DNA of 35,694 nt, from assembly GCA_017395215.1 (NCBI GenBank), contig JAFPVW010000068.1:1-35694 (forward strand), written 5' to 3'. This stretch comes from Prevotella sp. (GTDB lineage: Bacteria; Bacteroidota; Bacteroidia; Bacteroidales; Bacteroidaceae). Below are positions 15,757 through 23,732 of the stretch, in pieces. Below the pieces are notes generated by a model. That model was not told where the DNA came from. It worked only from the letters and a program-made list of their open reading frames with translations, and did no database searches. Both the position numbers and the translations under genes were made by a program. Positions within the stretch are counted from its first letter, which is position 1. The number at the start of each line of letters is the position of its first letter.

Positions 15757-17121
15757 TTATATCAGTCCGAATTGGTGGAGGAAAATAAACAGGATGCAGA
15801 TGGGGCATACGTACTTCACGAGGAAGATGTAGAAGTGGAAGAAGCGCCCACGCAGCGTGCCCCAGTTGGTGAACTCGTCGTGTACCACCTTATGGGGGAC
15901 GAACCAGCCGATAAAGATACACGTCAGGAAGCCCACGACGGGCAGGAATATCTGGCCGGTGACGAAGTCGAACCAGTCGAACAACGAGCGGCCGAAGAAC
16001 TCCAGCGAGTGGCCGACGGCTCCGAGCGACAGCGAGCAGAACACGCCGATGATGCAGGTCGTGACGGTGACTAAGAGTGCCGCCTTCTTGCGCGTAATGA
16101 CCAGCTCCTCGTGGAAGAAGGCCGTGCTGACCTCATGGAGCGAGATCAGCGACGTCAGGGCTGCGAGCGACAGCAGCAGGAAGAACAGCAGCGAAATGAC
16201 ATAGCCCACGAGCGGCATGGCCGAGAAGGCCTGCTGGAAGACGTTGGGCAGCGTGATGAAGATGAGCGACGGTCCGGAGTCGGGGTTGACGCCCACGGAG
16301 AAGGCAGCGGGGAAGATCATCAGTCCGGCGAGGATGGCCACGATGGAGTCGATGACGCCTATCTGTACGGCCGACTTCGTCAGGTTGGTCTGCTTCGAAA
16401 AGTAGCTGGCGTAGGTGCAGATGCAGCCCATGGCGATGGAGAGCGAGTAGAACGCCTGTCCGAGGGCGGCGAGGAATACATTGCTGTTGATGGCCGTAAG
16501 GTCGGGCTTGAACAGGAACTCAATGCCCTTGTCGGCTCCGGGCAGCATGCACGAGGCTCCGACAATGATGAGCAGCAGCAGGAACAGCGTGGGCATCAGC
16601 AGCTTCGAGGCCCGCTCAATGCCGTCGCGCACGCCATGCTCTATAATAAGATAGGTGATGCCGAGGATGATGACCGTCCAGAAGATGGGCTTCACCGGGT
16701 CGCCCGAGAACTCGGCGAAGTAGGTCTTGAAGTATTCGGGGTCGCCTTGCATCTGACCGATAAACGATGCCCAGATGTACTCCAAGCACCAGCCCGCCAC
16801 CACGGCATAGTAGCCCGTGATGAGGAAGCCCGTCAGTACGCCCATATAGCCGATAATCGACCACGGCATGCCGCCCGACAGCTTGTGGAAGGCCCGCGCC
16901 GTGTTGGACTGGCCGTGACGACCGATGATAAACTCGCTGATCATACAGGGAATACCCAGCAGCAACACACAGACCACGTAAATCAAGATGAATACGGCGC
17001 CGCCGTTCTCACCCGTCATATAGGGGAAACGCCATACGTTGCCCAGACCGACAGCTGAGCCTGCCGTGGCTAAGATGACCCCAAGTTTGCTGCTGAAGTT
17101 TGCTCTTTCTAACTTTGCCAT
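15757..17121 (-). CDS. sodium-dependent transporter of the NSS/SNF family (paralogue)
   Basis: A 454-residue NSS transporter beginning MAKLERANFSSKLGVILAT, with the TM1 signature GSAVGLGNVWRFPYMTGENG. The ATG at 17121 is chosen because similarity to the paralogue begins there and a -7 box lies 25 bases upstream. A longer open frame to 17181 would run through that promoter. Much of the chain aligns directly with the gene that follows, so the pair looks like a tandem duplication. It is the first gene of the transporter-transporter-ComEA operon. Confidence 0.93.
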   Translation of the reverse strand: MAKLERANFSSKLGVILATAGSAVGLGNVWRFPYMTGENGGAVFILIYVVCVLLLGIPCMISEFIIGRHGQSNTARAFHKLSGGMPWSIIGYMGVLTGFLITGYYAVVAGWCLEYIWASFIGQMQGDPEYFKTYFAEFSGDPVKPIFWTVIILGITYLIIEHGVRDGIERASKLLMPTLFLLLLIIVGASCMLPGADKGIEFLFKPDLTAINSNVFLAALGQAFYSLSIAMGCICTYASYFSKQTNLTKSAVQIGVIDSIVAILAGLMIFPAAFSVGVNPDSGPSLIFITLPNVFQQAFSAMPLVGYVISLLFFLLLSLAALTSLISLHEVSTAFFHEELVITRKKAALLVTVTTCIIGVFCSLSLGAVGHSLEFFGRSLFDWFDFVTGQIFLPVVGFLTCIFIGWFVPHKVVHDEFTNWGTLRGRFFHFYIFLVKYVCPICILFIFLHQFGLI

Positions 17122-17146
17122 TTCAACATTCTTCGCTTTTCGCTTG

Positions 17147-17154
17147 CAAAAATA
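17147..17154 (-). promoter_or_regulatory. -7 box of the NSS-NSS-comEA operon
   Basis: Minus-strand TATTTTTG, 25 bases before the start codon at 17121. It is divergent from the VanZ promoter 10 bases away. Confidence 0.6.
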
Positions 17155-17163
17155 TAAAAATAT

Positions 17164-17171
17164 TCTTACTT
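17164..17171 (+). promoter_or_regulatory. -7 box of the VanZ-like gene
   Basis: TACTTTTG matches TAnnTTTG and lies about 32 bases before the ATG at 17204. Confidence 0.65.
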
Positions 17172-17203
17172 TTGCACCCAAAACGACGGCAAAAGTTCAC
17201 AGA

Positions 17204-17602
17204 ATGATAAAAATTGTCAGAAAATACGCCCGGAAGTACCCCTTTTCGACACTTTGCATCGCCCTGATATGGGTATTGTCGCTCACGCCCTTCTTCCCCG
17301 AGACGCCACTGGACAATGTCGCCTTTGCCGACAAGTGGACACACTTCGTCATGTACGGCGGCACGTGCGCGGTCATCTGGTGGGAGTACTGGCGACAGCA
17401 CCTCCGCCCCGATTATGAGAAGCTGTTCCTCTGGGCGTGGCTCATGCCCATCGTGATGAGCGGCGTCCTGGAACTGTTACAACAATACTGTACCGGCGGC
17501 CACCGCAGTGGCGACTTGTTCGACCTCGCAGCCAACGCCGTGGGCGTAAGCATCGGTGCCGTTATCGGTATTCTTCTGTTAAAGTGCTGCCCCAAAGGCT
17601 GA
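17204..17602 (+). CDS. VanZ-like family membrane protein
   Basis: A 132-residue membrane protein with about four hydrophobic segments. It carries the VanZ-like signatures DKWTHFVMYGG and the later GRSGDLFDLAANAVG-type segment (here HRSGDLFDLAANAVGVSIGA). Its function is unknown; VanZ itself gives low-level teicoplanin resistance, but family members are widespread and not necessarily resistance genes. The ATG at 17204 lies after the promoter; a longer frame to 17039 is not supported. Its 3' end overlaps the convergent CYTH gene by 41 bases. Confidence 0.85.
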   Translation: MIKIVRKYARKYPFSTLCIALIWVLSLTPFFPETPLDNVAFADKWTHFVMYGGTCAVIWWEYWRQHLRPDYEKLFLWAWLMPIVMSGVLELLQQYCTGGHRSGDLFDLAANAVGVSIGAVIGILLLKCCPKG

Positions 17603-18062
17603 AGGGGAACTTCCGCAGGTGGCCGTTGTAGAAGCGGCTGTCGCCCGTCACCTCTTTACCGATGAAATCGGGCTTTTCGAACGATTCGTCAGGCGACGAC
17701 AGTTCCACCTCCGCCATCACCAGTCCCTCGTTTTCGCCGTAGAACTCGTCGACCTCGAAGGTGTGGTCCCCGCTCTTCACGAGATAGCGCGTCTTGTCGA
17801 TGATGCCCGGCTTGCAGAGTGCGAACAGGTGTTCGGCCTCATCGGTCGTTATCTCCTTCTCGAACTCGTAACGGCTCAGTCCGCCATCCACCGACGGGCC
17901 CTTGATGGTCAGGTAGCCGCAGCCGCCACGGAGCCTCACCCTGACAGTGCGCCCGTGGCCGCTGCAGATATAGCCCTGCTTGATGCGGTCGGAAGCGTAG
18001 GCGCGCTGCTTGTAGTCCGAGCCGCGCACCAGGAACTTCCGTTCAATCTCCATGCCGCTCAT
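17562..18062 (-). CDS. CYTH domain protein (triphosphate tunnel metalloenzyme)
   Basis: A 166-residue CYTH protein with the diagnostic N-terminal MEIERKFLV (ExExK). Further charged strands follow (RVRLRGGCGYLTIKG, YEFEKEIT, EVDEFYGENEGLVMAEVEL), as in the CthTTM/YgiF group that hydrolyses inorganic triphosphate. I place the start at 18062 because that ATG overlaps the stop of the upstream 51-residue gene (TAATG), pointing to coupled translation. An ATG nine bases later is the alternative. The last ~10 residues extend beyond the usual family end and overlap the VanZ gene by 41 bases on the opposite strand. Confidence 0.87.
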   Translation of the reverse strand: MSGMEIERKFLVRGSDYKQRAYASDRIKQGYICSGHGRTVRVRLRGGCGYLTIKGPSVDGGLSRYEFEKEITTDEAEHLFALCKPGIIDKTRYLVKSGDHTFEVDEFYGENEGLVMAEVELSSPDESFEKPDFIGKEVTGDSRFYNGHLRKFPFSLWGSTLTEEYR

Positions 18063-18217
18063 TACGACACGAGCCAGATGGAATAGGCAGCGTAGATGAT
18101 GGCGACCACAATGAGCACGCCGATAATCCACTTGATGACTTTCTCACCCTTCTCCTGCTGTTTCTTCTCGTAGGCCACCCGCTTCGGGTTAGCCTGCTTT
18201 GCTACATTCTTTGCCAT
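18062..18217 (-). CDS. 51-residue single-pass membrane protein
   Basis: A small gene starting MAKNVAKQANPKRVAYEKKQ. A lysine-rich N-terminal part of about 29 residues is followed by one hydrophobic helix (WIIGVLIVVAIIYAAYSIWL), ending LVS. It begins 43 bases after the prfB stop and its TAA overlaps the CYTH start codon (TAATG). That arrangement and the coherent topology support it being real. I do not recognise a family with a known function; it may anchor or accompany the CYTH protein, which is inference. Confidence 0.75.
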   Translation of the reverse strand: MAKNVAKQANPKRVAYEKKQQEKGEKVIKWIIGVLIVVAIIYAAYSIWLVS

Positions 18218-18259
18218 AATGATAATTTTCTATTTAACGATTTTCGATTTACGTTTTAT

Positions 18260-19384
18260 TCATCCTTCCGTGTTCTCGCTGGCGAACTCCATCAAGTAGG
18301 CCTTGATGAAGCCGTCGAGCTTGCCGTTCATGACGCTCTCCACGTCGCGGGTCTCGAAGTTGGTGCGGTGGTCTTTTACGCGCTTGTCGTCGAAGACGTA
18401 GGAGCGTATCTGACTGCCCCACTCTATCTTCTTCTTGCCCGCCTCAATCTTGGCCTGCGCCTCCATGCGCTTCTTCATGGCGCGGTCGTAGAGCTGTGAG
18501 CGCAGCAGCGTCAGGGCGCGCTCCTTGTTCTTCGGCTGGTCGCGGGTCTCGGTGTTCTCGATGAGGATTTCCTCCTCCTCGCCCGTGTCGGGGTCGGTGT
18601 ACCAATAGCGCAGACGGACGCCCGACTCCACCTTGTTTACATTCTGACCACCGGCGCCTGACGAGCGGAAAGTGTCCCAGCTGAGCTTGGCGGGGTCGAC
18701 GTAGACCTCGATGGTGTCGTCGACCAGCGGCGTGACAAACACCGAGGCAAACGACGTCATGCGCTTGCCCTGGGCATTGAACGGCGAGACACGCACCAGA
18801 CGGTGGACGCCGTTCTCCGACTTCAGGTAGCCGTAGGCATACTCGCCGCCCTCTATCTGCATGGTCACACTCTTGATGCCGGCATCTTCAGCCTCCAGCA
18901 GGTTGGCGATGGTCACCTTATAGCCGTGGGCCTCGGCCCAGCGCATATACATACGCATCAGCATCTGTGCCCAGTCCTGGGCCTCGGTGCCGCCGGCACC
19001 GCTGTTGATCTTCAGCACGGCGTCCATCGGGTCCTCCTCCTGGCGCAGCATGTTCATCAGCTCCAGGTCCTCAATGGCCTTGATGGCCTTCTGGTAGGCC
19101 TCGTCAACCTCCTGCTCCGTCACCATCTCCTCCTTGTAGAAGTCGAAGGCCAGCTGCAGTTCGTCGGCCATTGTGCGCACCTCGTCGTAGCCGTCAATCC
19201 ATTTCTTGATACCCTTCACCTTCTTCATCTGGGCCTCGGCCCGCTTCGGGTCGTCCCAAAAGTCGGGGGCCTGTGTGCGCAGGTCTTCCTCCTCCCATTC
19301 TATCTGCTTCTCGTCTATGCGGAGGTAGTGCTTCAGCTTGTCAGCCCTGTCGAGCACGTCTTTCAGTTGGTCTTGCGTAATCAT
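18260..19384 (-). CDS. prfB: peptide chain release factor 2
   Basis: RF2 ends translation at UGA and UAA. The protein (374 residues from the ATG at 19384) has the SPF stop-codon recognition motif (VRVSPFNAQGKR) and the catalytic GGQ motif (SSGAGGQNVNKVESG). The frame is continuous. At the place where many bacteria carry an in-frame UGA for autoregulatory +1 frameshifting (after HYL, near residue 23) this gene reads CTCCGC, so the frameshift site is absent. The -7 box TACCTTTG ends five bases before the ATG, implying a leaderless mRNA. An in-frame ATG at 19420 lies upstream of that box and is unlikely to be used. It is followed by the 51-residue and CYTH genes. Confidence 0.95.
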   Translation of the reverse strand: MITQDQLKDVLDRADKLKHYLRIDEKQIEWEEEDLRTQAPDFWDDPKRAEAQMKKVKGIKKWIDGYDEVRTMADELQLAFDFYKEEMVTEQEVDEAYQKAIKAIEDLELMNMLRQEEDPMDAVLKINSGAGGTEAQDWAQMLMRMYMRWAEAHGYKVTIANLLEAEDAGIKSVTMQIEGGEYAYGYLKSENGVHRLVRVSPFNAQGKRMTSFASVFVTPLVDDTIEVYVDPAKLSWDTFRSSGAGGQNVNKVESGVRLRYWYTDPDTGEEEEILIENTETRDQPKNKERALTLLRSQLYDRAMKKRMEAQAKIEAGKKKIEWGSQIRSYVFDDKRVKDHRTNFETRDVESVMNGKLDGFIKAYLMEFASENTEG

Positions 19385-19389
19385 GGGTG

Positions 19390-19397
19390 CAAAGGTA
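19390..19397 (-). promoter_or_regulatory. -7 box of prfB abutting the start codon
   Basis: Minus-strand TACCTTTG followed by CACCC and then the ATG. The spacing leaves essentially no 5' leader. Confidence 0.65.
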
Positions 19398-19435
19398 CGA
19401 CTTTTAATTGAATTGTGCAAACAATTCCGAAAACT

Positions 19436-21802
19436 TCAGAACTTGACCGTCACAGCCTTGCCCTCATAATCGGCAGTCTTGGTCGTACCGTCGGGCAGGA
19501 CGATGGTAAACTGACGATTCTGGAGCATTCCGGGATAGCTGAACTCGCGCTCGCCGATGGTCAGTGTGCGACTGCGGTCGTTCCAGCTAAAGAGGATTGT
19601 CGTGTAGGCGCCCTTCTCGTAGTTGTAATTGTCGCCCTCGTCCTCGTAGAGCGTGAACTGGGCGTCGGCACCGGGATAGACGCGCATCTCAAGGTTGTCC
19701 CAAGGCTTCTCGCCGACGTACTGCATCTCGGGGCCGAGGGGCAGGATGCTGCCGGCACGGACGAACATCGGCACGCGGTCGAACGTGGTCTGTAGCGTCA
19801 CGGTCTTTCCGCCGCTATAGCGCTGGCCCGTCCAGAAGTCATACCACGCAGTGCCCTTCGGCAGGTATTTCGTAGCGGTCTTAGGCTCGTTCCAGTCGAC
19901 GTTAAGGTTATCGTCAGCATTAGTGTTGTTCTGGCGGTCCCAGCCGGTCATGGCATTGGTGCGGATGATTCTCTCTGCAGTGTACTGCGCGTTGACGATG
20001 GGACAGGCGAGGATGCTGTGTCCGAAGAGGAACTCGTCGGTCATGTTCCACACCTTCTTGTCCTGGGCGAAGTCGGCAAACAGCGGGCGCATGTAGCTGC
20101 CGTTGTTGGAGGTCACCTGCCAGGCCAGACTATATAAATAAGGTATAAGTCGGTAGCGCAGGCGAATCTGCTTCTCGATGGCGTCGTAGACGGGTTCGCC
20201 CTTCTGGCCGAACTGCCAGATCTCGCGCGGCGCGTCGGCACCGTGGCTGCGGAACACGGGGCAGAACAGTCCGTACTGCATCCAGCGCACGTAGAGCTCC
20301 TGGAACTGCGGGTTCTTCGGAGCCGAGCCGGCGCGGTTGTTGTACGAACCGCAGAAGAAGCCGCCGATGTCGGTGTTGAAGTTGGGGTTGCCCGTCAGCG
20401 TGAAGCTCAGTCCGGCAGGCACCTGCTTGCGCAGCATGTCCCACGACGAGTTGACGTCGCCGCTCCACATGTTGGAGCCGTAGTGCTGCTGACCGGCAAA
20501 CGACGAGCGCGTCATGATGAATACACGCTTGGAAGCCCCCCCTACTGCCCCCGAGGGGGCTTCTTTTCTTTGGGCCTGGTAGATGCCGCGGACGGTCTCC
20601 AAGGGGAAGGCGTTGCGCAGCGAGCGCCACGTGCCGCCCGTGACGGGGTGTGCGTAGTCGCTCTCCTTCGGGTTGAAGAAGTCGGGATCGGTAGAGTCCA
20701 TCCACCAGGCGTCTGTGCCGTAGTCATAGAGCGTCTTCAGGTATTTCCAGTAGATGTCGCGGGCCACGGGGCTGAAGGCATCGTAGACCTTCACGCCCGA
20801 GGGGTACTTCATATCGGGGGGCCATACGTGGGAGATGCCGCTCTGCGGCCACGTCTCGATGGGCAGCAGCAGGCCCTTCTCGTTGAGTTCGCGGAACTGC
20901 TGCGTCTGCGGGCCGAAGCTGGCCCAGATGCTGATCATGAAGTGGGCGTGCTTCTTGTGAACGTTGTCAATCATCAGCTTGCCGTTAGAGAAGTCCTCGG
21001 AGAGGAAATCCATGGCGTTCCACAGGTAGTTCGATCCCCAGTACTGCCAGTCCTGGATGATGCCGTCGAGGGGCACGTTCAGGGCACGGTACTGGTCGAC
21101 TATCGATTCCGTCTCGCGGGCCGTCTTATAGCGCTCCTTCGACTGCCAGTAGCCGTAGGTCCACAGCGGGAACATCGGAACGTCGCCCGTGAGCTGGCGC
21201 ATCTGGGCTATGACGCCGTCGGCCGAGCCGCCGTACATGAAGTAATAGTCAACGCCCTCGCCGGCCTCTGCGTCGAAGGTCATGCCCTGGGGCGTGTCCT
21301 CAAACAGCGTCGGCGAGTAGTTCTCCCAGTAGAGGCCCCAGCCCTTGATGCTCTGCAGCACGTTCTGGAAGTCCTCGAGGTTCGACTGCTCCATACGCTT
21401 CTTCTCGCCCCGGCGGTTCATCCTGCCGTTTTGGATGGTGCCCAGTCCGTAGATGGCCTCATCCTTGTCGAGCGTGAAGGTCTGGCGGGCCTCAGCCACG
21501 TCGCAGTCCTTCTCGCGCAGCAGCACCTTGCCCTTGGCGGTCAGGAACGTCAGGCGTCCCTGTGCGTCCTGCTTCACGGTGAGCTTGCCGCTCTGCCAGA
21601 CTCCCTTGCCTTTCTGCCACCCGGCATCGTTGGGCTTGGCAGTCACCACGAGCGTCTTCGTGGGCGTTCCCTTCACTACGTGGACGATTGTCGGCGAGAA
21701 GAACTCCACCGTCACGTCAGTCTTTCCCTGAGCAAATGCTCCGTTCACGGCAGCGGCTGCCATCAGGCACAGCACGGCTGCAAATGTTCGTTTAGTCTTC
21801 AT
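19436..21802 (-). CDS. secreted GH31 alpha-glycosidase (alpha-glucosidase or alpha-xylosidase type)
   Basis: A 788-residue exported enzyme with a signal peptide (residues 1-24), an N-terminal beta-sandwich, and the GH31 barrel. The nucleophile motif WWMDSTDPD (Asp369) and FIMTRSSFAGQQHYGSNMWSGD, which carries the probable acid/base region, are both present. A C-terminal beta domain follows. It hydrolyses alpha-linked glucose or xylose from oligosaccharides; the sequence does not settle which. At residues ~413-424 the chain holds KEAPSGAVGGASK, encoded by a GC-rich palindromic repeat at 20532, inserted just before the FIMTR strand without loss of frame. It starts 23 bases after the acyl-CoA ligase stop, so it may be co-transcribed with it. 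Confidence 0.92.
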   Translation of the reverse strand: MKTKRTFAAVLCLMAAAAVNGAFAQGKTDVTVEFFSPTIVHVVKGTPTKTLVVTAKPNDAGWQKGKGVWQSGKLTVKQDAQGRLTFLTAKGKVLLREKDCDVAEARQTFTLDKDEAIYGLGTIQNGRMNRRGEKKRMEQSNLEDFQNVLQSIKGWGLYWENYSPTLFEDTPQGMTFDAEAGEGVDYYFMYGGSADGVIAQMRQLTGDVPMFPLWTYGYWQSKERYKTARETESIVDQYRALNVPLDGIIQDWQYWGSNYLWNAMDFLSEDFSNGKLMIDNVHKKHAHFMISIWASFGPQTQQFRELNEKGLLLPIETWPQSGISHVWPPDMKYPSGVKVYDAFSPVARDIYWKYLKTLYDYGTDAWWMDSTDPDFFNPKESDYAHPVTGGTWRSLRNAFPLETVRGIYQAQRKEAPSGAVGGASKRVFIMTRSSFAGQQHYGSNMWSGDVNSSWDMLRKQVPAGLSFTLTGNPNFNTDIGGFFCGSYNNRAGSAPKNPQFQELYVRWMQYGLFCPVFRSHGADAPREIWQFGQKGEPVYDAIEKQIRLRYRLIPYLYSLAWQVTSNNGSYMRPLFADFAQDKKVWNMTDEFLFGHSILACPIVNAQYTAERIIRTNAMTGWDRQNNTNADDNLNVDWNEPKTATKYLPKGTAWYDFWTGQRYSGGKTVTLQTTFDRVPMFVRAGSILPLGPEMQYVGEKPWDNLEMRVYPGADAQFTLYEDEGDNYNYEKGAYTTILFSWNDRSRTLTIGEREFSYPGMLQNRQFTIVLPDGTTKTADYEGKAVTVKF
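20532..20563. repeat. palindromic element copy A, inside the GH31 gene
   Basis: GC-rich sequence beginning GAAGCCCCCCCTACTG and ending CCCCCGAGGGGGCTTC. The ends GAAGCCCCC/GGGGGCTTC and the inner GCCCCCGAGGGGGC can each pair. It is the same family as copies at 31387, 31514 and 35629. The host gene reads it in the reverse sense as EAPSGAVGGAS. Confidence 0.8.
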
Positions 21803-21825
21803 ATCGCTATTTGTTCTCCTGTCTC

Positions 21826-23634
21826 TTATTCCTCGTACATCTTGTCAATCTCTCGCTTGTAGTTCTCGTTCAGCACGCGGCGCTTGATTTTCAGCGTGTT
21901 GGTCAGCTCGCCGCGCTCCATCGAGAAGGCGTGGGGCAGCAGCGTGAAGCACTTAATCTGCTCGTAGTGGGCCAGCTGCTGCTGCAGCGTGTCGATGCGC
22001 TCTTTCATCATCGCGTAGATCTGCGGGTTCTGGCAGAGGTCCTCACGGCTCTCGAACTTGATGCCGTGCTCGCGGGCATACTCCTCGAGCAGGGGGTAGA
22101 CCGGTATAATGAGTGCCGAGACGAACTTGCGCTGGTCGGCGATGATGGCTATCTGGTCGACGTACTTGTCGACCAGAATCTTCGACTCAATCATCTGCGG
22201 GGCAATGTACTTGCCGTTCGACGTCTTGTAGAGGTCCTTGATGCGCTCCTTGAGGAACAGTTCGCCGCCCTCCAGGTAGCCCGAGTCGCCTGTGCGGAAG
22301 TAGCCGTCGTCGGTAAATGCCTGACGGGTCAGGTCGTCGCGGTTGTAGTAGCCACGGGTGATGGTGGGGCCTTTCAGCAGCACCTCGCCCTCGTCGCTGA
22401 TGCGGATGCTGATGCCCTCGATGGGTATGCCCACCGAGCCTACCGTCCAGGGATCGCCGAGGTGGTTGCACGAGACGGTGGCCAGGCTCTCTGTCAGTCC
22501 GTAGCCCACCACCATATTGATACCGATGGAATGGACGAACTCCTCGACCTTCGGGTTCACAGTGGCACCCGCCGTGGGGAAGAAGTGGGCGTTCTCCAAG
22601 CCCAGCTCCTTGCGGACGAGCGAGAAGATGGTCTTGTTCAGCATTTCGTACTCTAAGTGCAGGGCCATGGGCGGCTTCTTGCCTTTCGACAGGTAGTCGA
22701 TGTTGTGCTTCCGGCCCACGGCGATGGCATGCTCGAACAGCCGGCGCTGCACGCCGCCGCTCGACTCAATCTTCTCCATCACGCCCATGTAGACCTTCTC
22801 CCAGAAGCGGGGAACGCTGGACATGCACGTCGGGTGGGTCTCCTTCATCGTCTGCTGCACCTGCTGCGGGTAGGTGTTGATGATGAGCCGTGCGCCCTCG
22901 GTCAGGCACAGTATCTTCCAGCCCTTCTCAAAGATATGCGTGAAGGGCAGGAAGTTCAGCACGCGGTCGTCCTCGCCCACGGGCACGCACTTATTGTTGG
23001 CCTCCATGGCGGCGTGGTACTGGCCGCAGGTCAGGATGACGCCCTTCGAGTCGCCCGTCGTACCACTGGTGTAGAGCACGTTGGCAATGTCGTCCATCGA
23101 GGCCTGCGCCTGCAGGGCCTCCACCTCCGACTGCCGGGGCAGGTCCTCGGCCTGCTGCAGCAGGTCGTCGAAATACATTGCCATCGTGTCCTCCTCGCTC
23201 AGGCGGACGCCGCGGTCGAAGACGATGATGCGCTCCAGTGTGTGGCAGGTGGCCTGCACGCGGTGCGCCTTGTCGTACTGCTCCTGTTCGCCGACGAAGA
23301 GGATGCGTATCTTCGCGTCGTTCAGCATAAACTGTATCTGTTGTTCCGACGAGGTGGCATAGAACGGGATGGTGACGGCGCGGATGCCCCAGGCGCCGAA
23401 GTCACAGAACAGGTACTGTGCCGAATTCTGCGAAAAAACCCCCACGTTATCCTGCACCTTGACGCCGAGGTTGAGCAGGGCGTTCGATACCTGCTTCACC
23501 GCCGTCGAGAACTGGTTCCACGAATACGATTTCCACTCAGTGCCGCCGAAGTCCTTGTAGATGAGCACTTCGCGGTCGCCGTAGGTCTTGGCCTGCTCGT
23601 GAATAAGCACGGCCAGATGGCTGTTATTCTGCAT
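21826..23634 (-). CDS. long-chain fatty acid--CoA ligase (AMP-forming)
   Basis: A 602-residue ANL-superfamily enzyme that activates fatty acids to acyl-CoA through acyl-AMP. Motifs seen are the ATP-binding LYTSGTTGDSKGVILT, then GYGLTES, and TGDSGYLEGGELFLKERIKDLYKTSNGKYI, with the hinge and C-terminal lysine region. The protein resembles the Bacteroidota FadD15-like branch. The ATG at 23634 (MQNNSHLAVLIHEQAK) lies 18 bases after a -7 box. A longer open frame to 23784 crosses that promoter and the divergent neighbour and is rejected. Confidence 0.93.
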   Translation of the reverse strand: MQNNSHLAVLIHEQAKTYGDREVLIYKDFGGTEWKSYSWNQFSTAVKQVSNALLNLGVKVQDNVGVFSQNSAQYLFCDFGAWGIRAVTIPFYATSSEQQIQFMLNDAKIRILFVGEQEQYDKAHRVQATCHTLERIIVFDRGVRLSEEDTMAMYFDDLLQQAEDLPRQSEVEALQAQASMDDIANVLYTSGTTGDSKGVILTCGQYHAAMEANNKCVPVGEDDRVLNFLPFTHIFEKGWKILCLTEGARLIINTYPQQVQQTMKETHPTCMSSVPRFWEKVYMGVMEKIESSGGVQRRLFEHAIAVGRKHNIDYLSKGKKPPMALHLEYEMLNKTIFSLVRKELGLENAHFFPTAGATVNPKVEEFVHSIGINMVVGYGLTESLATVSCNHLGDPWTVGSVGIPIEGISIRISDEGEVLLKGPTITRGYYNRDDLTRQAFTDDGYFRTGDSGYLEGGELFLKERIKDLYKTSNGKYIAPQMIESKILVDKYVDQIAIIADQRKFVSALIIPVYPLLEEYAREHGIKFESREDLCQNPQIYAMMKERIDTLQQQLAHYEQIKCFTLLPHAFSMERGELTNTLKIKRRVLNENYKREIDKMYEE

Positions 23635-23652
23635 AGCTACACAATTTTTCTG

Positions 23653-23660
23653 CAAAAGTA
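23653..23660 (-). promoter_or_regulatory. -7 box of the acyl-CoA ligase gene
   Basis: Minus-strand TACTTTTG, 18 bases before the start codon at 23634. Confidence 0.65.
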
Positions 23661-23703
23661 AGAAAAAAAGCCGAAAGCACAAAACATTTACAAAAATATT
23701 TGC

Positions 23704-23711
23704 TACCTTTG
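23704..23711 (+). promoter_or_regulatory. -7 box of the M20 deacetylase gene
   Basis: TACCTTTG, 21 bases before the ATG at 23733, divergent from the ligase promoter. Confidence 0.7.
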
Positions 23712-23732
23712 CACAATCAAGCAAAAAAGCGT

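Noticed and set aside
20243..21862. 539-codon plus-strand frame opposite GH31
   Set aside because: Antisense shadow of a clear GH31 gene; no family features.
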